From the NCBI GenBank assembly GCA_026993705.1, contig JALWSJ010000122.1, positions 1-7,135 on the forward strand: 7,135 nucleotides of DNA, written 5' to 3'. This stretch comes from Flavobacteriales bacterium. GTDB lineage: Bacteria > Bacteroidota > Bacteroidia > Flavobacteriales_D > Parvicellaceae. This document shows, piece by piece, positions 5,490-7,135 of this stretch (its first letter is position 1; every line of letters starts with the position of its first letter). The notes beneath the pieces were generated by a model. The model saw nothing but the letters and a program-made list of their open reading frames with translations, ran no database searches and had not been told where the DNA came from. Position numbers and translations under genes: made by a program.

Positions 5490-5867
5490 ATGGCTTTTAA
5501 AACAGAAAAAACACAGAAGACCCCAAGTGTAGTTATAGATACGGAGAGGGGAGTATTTGAAATTTCAGGTTCGGTTTATCCGGAGAATGCATCGAAATTT
5601 TTTAAGCCTATTTTTGAGCATGTTGATGATTATTTAAAGAATCCGTTGAAGGAAACAGTTCTGAATTTGCACTTTATCTATTTTAATACAGCGTCTTCAA
5701 AACTAATCTATGAGTTTGTTAAACGATTTAACGAAGCCAGATTTAAGACTAAGGTAATGATCAATTGGATATACGATGATGATGATGAGGATATGCAAGA
5801 TACGGGAGAAGAGTACGAACGGTTCTTCCCTGAGTTGACTTTTAATTATATTGCAGAAGAACCTTAA
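5490..5867 (+). CDS. siaC: SiaC-family regulatory phosphoprotein (DUF1987)
   Basis: 125 residues, about the length of Pseudomonas aeruginosa SiaC. Family marks: TPSVVIDTERGVFEISGSVYPEN (residues 11-33), FFKPIFEHVDDYL (37-49), and LNLHFIYFNTASSK (58-71), the segment that holds the regulatory phosphosite (Thr68 in P. aeruginosa SiaC; Thr67 or Ser69 here by position). The W-I-Y motif is followed by the acidic run DDDDEDMQD (96-104). In Pseudomonas, SiaC is phosphorylated by the kinase SiaB and dephosphorylated by SiaA, and the unphosphorylated form activates the diguanylate cyclase SiaD. Here no kinase, phosphatase or cyclase gene is adjacent, so the partner is unknown and the symbol marks family only. 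The gene stands alone after a terminator and runs into the minus-strand lipoprotein gene, 2 nt stop to stop. Confidence 0.85.
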   Translation: MAFKTEKTQKTPSVVIDTERGVFEISGSVYPENASKFFKPIFEHVDDYLKNPLKETVLNLHFIYFNTASSKLIYEFVKRFNEARFKTKVMINWIYDDDDEDMQDTGEEYERFFPELTFNYIAEEP

Positions 5868-5869
5868 TT

Positions 5870-6799
5870 TTATTTTTTGGTTACACTTTCCAAAACCATG
5901 TTGAGATCGAAAAAGAAATTAAAATTATTGTCGGTTAAGTTTTTATTTTTATTGGTGGCGGAAATTACATATCCGATAGGCTTTTTGTCTTTTGTTACAT
6001 ATTTGTAGTTTCCGAGTGTGTAATCAGTTGGATTGAAACCGTTTTCTGTTAGCCATTTATTGGCATAATGATTCATGATTTCTTGTTGGTCAAATTCGTT
6101 GTGTTTTTTGATATACTTCATGGAGTATAAGATCGTATGAAGCAGTTGGTCTTTGTGTACAGTGTCGTTTTCTAGTGCTTTTTCAAATTTGTCGTAGGTT
6201 AGGTTATTTAATCGTTCATCTCTTGCGTAGTTGAAGGATTCAAATAAAGGAGTTCTTGCTAGATAATCTTCAAATAAATGTTTTTCTTCCGGTGTAATCA
6301 AGGTGGTCATTTTACTATGAACATCGTTGACTTTATAATTTGGGAGTACTACAAAAACATTATCGTATAACTTTTGTTGCTTGTTGTTTGTTAATAAATA
6401 GATATGTTCTATTTCATAATGATGATATGCCTTTTGGCGGTTTATCTCTTGTTTGGTAGTATCGATTTTGCTGTTAACATCCAATAGTAAACTATCGTAT
6501 TGGGTTTTGAGTACGGCTTTTTGCCTTTTTAGATTGATGCGAACCAAATAAAGCGAATCCAACTGTTGAAAGATGGGAGGTTTAATGATTTTTAATTCGC
6601 CAAAAGAGTAGGGAAGGTATTCTTCTTGTAATTCATTTGTTATGTAGTTTTCTACGGCTTGTTCAACTTTTGGGGTTAATTGGTCTTTATTGTCCGGCAG
6701 TTTCGTGGCAGGTGGAGTGGTTAATAGTACACAAGCAGAAAAAGAGGTTAGACAACTTCCGTAAATAATGTACTTCAATGTTGTTGTAAAATTATTCAT
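5870..6799 (-). CDS. Unrecognised probable lipoprotein with central coiled coil
   Basis: 309 residues; I do not recognise a family. The N-terminus MNNFTTTLKYIIYGSCLTSF is a short positive-then-hydrophobic signal, and Cys23 in FSAC is a plausible lipobox cysteine (Phe at -3 is unusual; Cys16 in YGSC is a weaker alternative). A TTPPATKLPDNK linker follows, as is common after lipidation. Residues about 78-130 (heptad-like, rich in Lys, Gln and Leu) look coiled coil. The segment 128-180 (YEIEHIYLLTNN, VFVVLPNYKVNDVHSKMT) is a predicted mixed strand/helix domain, followed by helices and a C-terminal strand region (YKYVTKDKKPIGYVISATN). It is likely held on a membrane facing the periplasm, inferred only from the signal. 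Start ATG 6799 is preceded by GGTGAGAGT. It is tail to tail with siaC, 2 nt apart, with no terminator visible between them. Confidence 0.75.
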   Translation of the reverse strand: MNNFTTTLKYIIYGSCLTSFSACVLLTTPPATKLPDNKDQLTPKVEQAVENYITNELQEEYLPYSFGELKIIKPPIFQQLDSLYLVRINLKRQKAVLKTQYDSLLLDVNSKIDTTKQEINRQKAYHHYEIEHIYLLTNNKQQKLYDNVFVVLPNYKVNDVHSKMTTLITPEEKHLFEDYLARTPLFESFNYARDERLNNLTYDKFEKALENDTVHKDQLLHTILYSMKYIKKHNEFDQQEIMNHYANKWLTENGFNPTDYTLGNYKYVTKDKKPIGYVISATNKNKNLTDNNFNFFFDLNMVLESVTKK

Positions 6800-6828
6800 A
6801 CTCTCACCAATTTGACACCTTAGATGTG

Positions 6829-6836
6829 TAAAGTTA
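6829..6836 (-). promoter_or_regulatory. Possible -7 element of the minus-strand lipoprotein gene (weak)
   Basis: On the minus strand this reads TAACTTTA, one base away from TAnnTTTG, about 30 nt before ATG 6799. No TTG is seen at the -33 distance. It is included because a promoter must lie between 6800 and the structured element. Confidence 0.22.
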
Positions 6837-6951
6837 TAATCTTTCTTTATTTTGTGATTGTTATATGTCGGAAATTTCTTTATTGTCTAAAGAAACTAAA
6901 ATTCGCTTTCTTAGTTCTCATTCCGTCCGCGTTAGGGATAGAAGCGGCATC

Positions 6952-6983
6952 CTTTTGCCCTCCCTCCTTTTGGAGGGCAAAAG
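6952..6983 (+). repeat. Inverted repeat P2 of copy B
   Basis: CTTTTGCCCTCC (6952-6963) pairs perfectly over 12 bp with GGAGGGCAAAAG (6972-6983), loop CTCCTTTT. Compared with copy A, GGTTTG/CAAACC is replaced by GCCCTCC/GGAGGGC on both sides, i.e. full compensation. Confidence 0.8.
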
Positions 6984-7004
6984 ATATAGTGGATAAGCCC
7001 GACC

Positions 7005-7058
7005 CTTTTCTGCAAAACAATCGTTGAGCGAGAGCGAAATGTTTGTTTTGTAGAAAAG
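7005..7058 (+). repeat. Inverted repeat P3 of copy B
   Basis: CTTTTCTGCAAAACAA (7005-7020) pairs with TTGTTTTGTAGAAAAG (7043-7058), 15 Watson-Crick pairs plus one G7012·T7051 wobble. The preceding CC (7003-7004) can pair with GG (7060-7061) across a bulged T7059. The loop contains GAGCGAGAGCG. No T tract follows. Confidence 0.75.
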
Positions 7059-7080
7059 TGGAACGCCCTAATAATAGAGG

Positions 7081-7135
7081 TTATAAAGTCTTTAATAGTT
7101 TTTTTACTTCCAGTGATTTTGGGCTAGCAAGTAAG
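7081..7135 (-). CDS. Possible C-terminal end of a minus-strand gene cut by the window edge
   Basis: On the minus strand one frame is open from the right edge to a TAA at 7083-7081 and reads LLASPKSLEVKKLLKTL. The other two minus frames have stops in this stretch. The piece is only 17 codons, too short to prove coding or to identify, but it ends just 12 nt from the end of copy B and looks like a plausible protein tail. Confidence 0.3.
   Translation of the reverse strand, partial: LLASPKSLEVKKLLKTL

Larger units (their letters stand above)
6875..7068 (+). ncRNA. Structured intergenic element, copy B (putative RNA)
   Basis: Second copy, in the same orientation as 1408-1600. P0: TTTCTTTA 6875-6882 with TAAAGAAA 6888-6895 and the same TTGTC loop. 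Spacer of 30 nt, equal in length to copy A. P1: GCGTT 6929-6933 with AACGC 7062-7066, fully Watson-Crick. Conserved block GTTAGGGATAGAAGCGGCAT (6931-6950, one change from A). P2: 12 bp, 6952-6963/6972-6983. Conserved block ATATAGTGGATAAGCCCGAC (6984-7003). P3: 16 bp, 7005-7020/7043-7058, with a 22-nt loop, then GTGGAACGCCC. P2 and P3 share almost no sequence with copy A above their bases, yet both pair. It lies 75 nt upstream of the start of the minus-strand lipoprotein gene, pointing away from it. Confidence 0.6.

Noticed and set aside
5095..5490. 131-codon minus-strand frame across rpmG, the DUF4295 gene and the terminator
   Set aside because: It is opposite two well-identified ribosomal genes and a perfect terminator, and its product is low-complexity Phe/Leu/Tyr-rich without family features.
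6989..6997. DnaA-box-like AGTGGATAA (reverse TTATCCACT) in copy B
   Set aside because: It is part of the conserved block of the element, copy A has GTATAG instead, and no second box lies near it, so it does not support an origin.
6824..7027. 67-codon plus-strand reading frame running through copy B
   Set aside because: Its second half is only a translation of the conserved element blocks and the P2/P3 hairpins. The frame is not kept in copy A, where the same blocks are quickly stopped.

Overview
The window is AT-rich DNA from a Bacteroidota (Bacteroidetes) chromosome, probably a Flavobacteriales-like member. Four independent signs support this: a secreted protein ending in a type IX secretion (T9SS) type A sorting domain, the phylum-specific DUF4295 small protein directly behind rpmG, promoters of the TAnnTTTG type, and almost no Shine-Dalgarno sequences in front of the genes. 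There are nine complete protein genes, one gene cut by the left edge, and a possible gene tail at the right edge.

Layout. 1-1387: a tight plus-strand operon of a DUF2452 protein (5' end missing), a TruC-type tRNA pseudouridine synthase that starts inside the preceding stop codon, and an Hsp15-like S4-domain RNA-binding protein. 1388-1676: a non-coding gap filled by copy A of a structured repeat. 1677-3236: a membrane-anchored protein made of two copies of a cysteine-containing domain, then shikimate dehydrogenase (aroE). 3291-4934: a secreted T9SS cargo protein. 5004-5356: rpmG and the DUF4295 gene, with their own promoter and a strong terminator. 5490-5867: a SiaC-family (DUF1987) regulatory protein. 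5870-6799, minus strand: an unrecognised probable lipoprotein, tail to tail with siaC at a 2-nt distance. 6800-7080: non-coding, holding copy B of the repeat. 7081-7135: a possible minus-strand gene end.

The genes are mostly housekeeping: tRNA modification, ribosome-associated functions, and aromatic amino-acid synthesis. The envelope and regulatory genes are scattered among them and do not form one pathway.

The most interesting signal is a pair of ~190-nt intergenic elements (1408-1600 and 6875-7068) in the same orientation. Short single-stranded blocks are almost identical between them, while two long hairpins have completely different sequence but intact pairing. A small 5' hairpin and a closing helix are also kept. 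All four non-Watson-Crick pairs found in the helices are G·U only if the plus strand is the RNA, so I infer a plus-strand structured RNA (or a repeat derived from one). I cannot tell whether it equals a catalogued family such as Flavo-1. A second large-scale signal is a change of strand composition near position 1017: the plus strand is C-rich to the left and G-rich to the right, even across the minus-strand gene.
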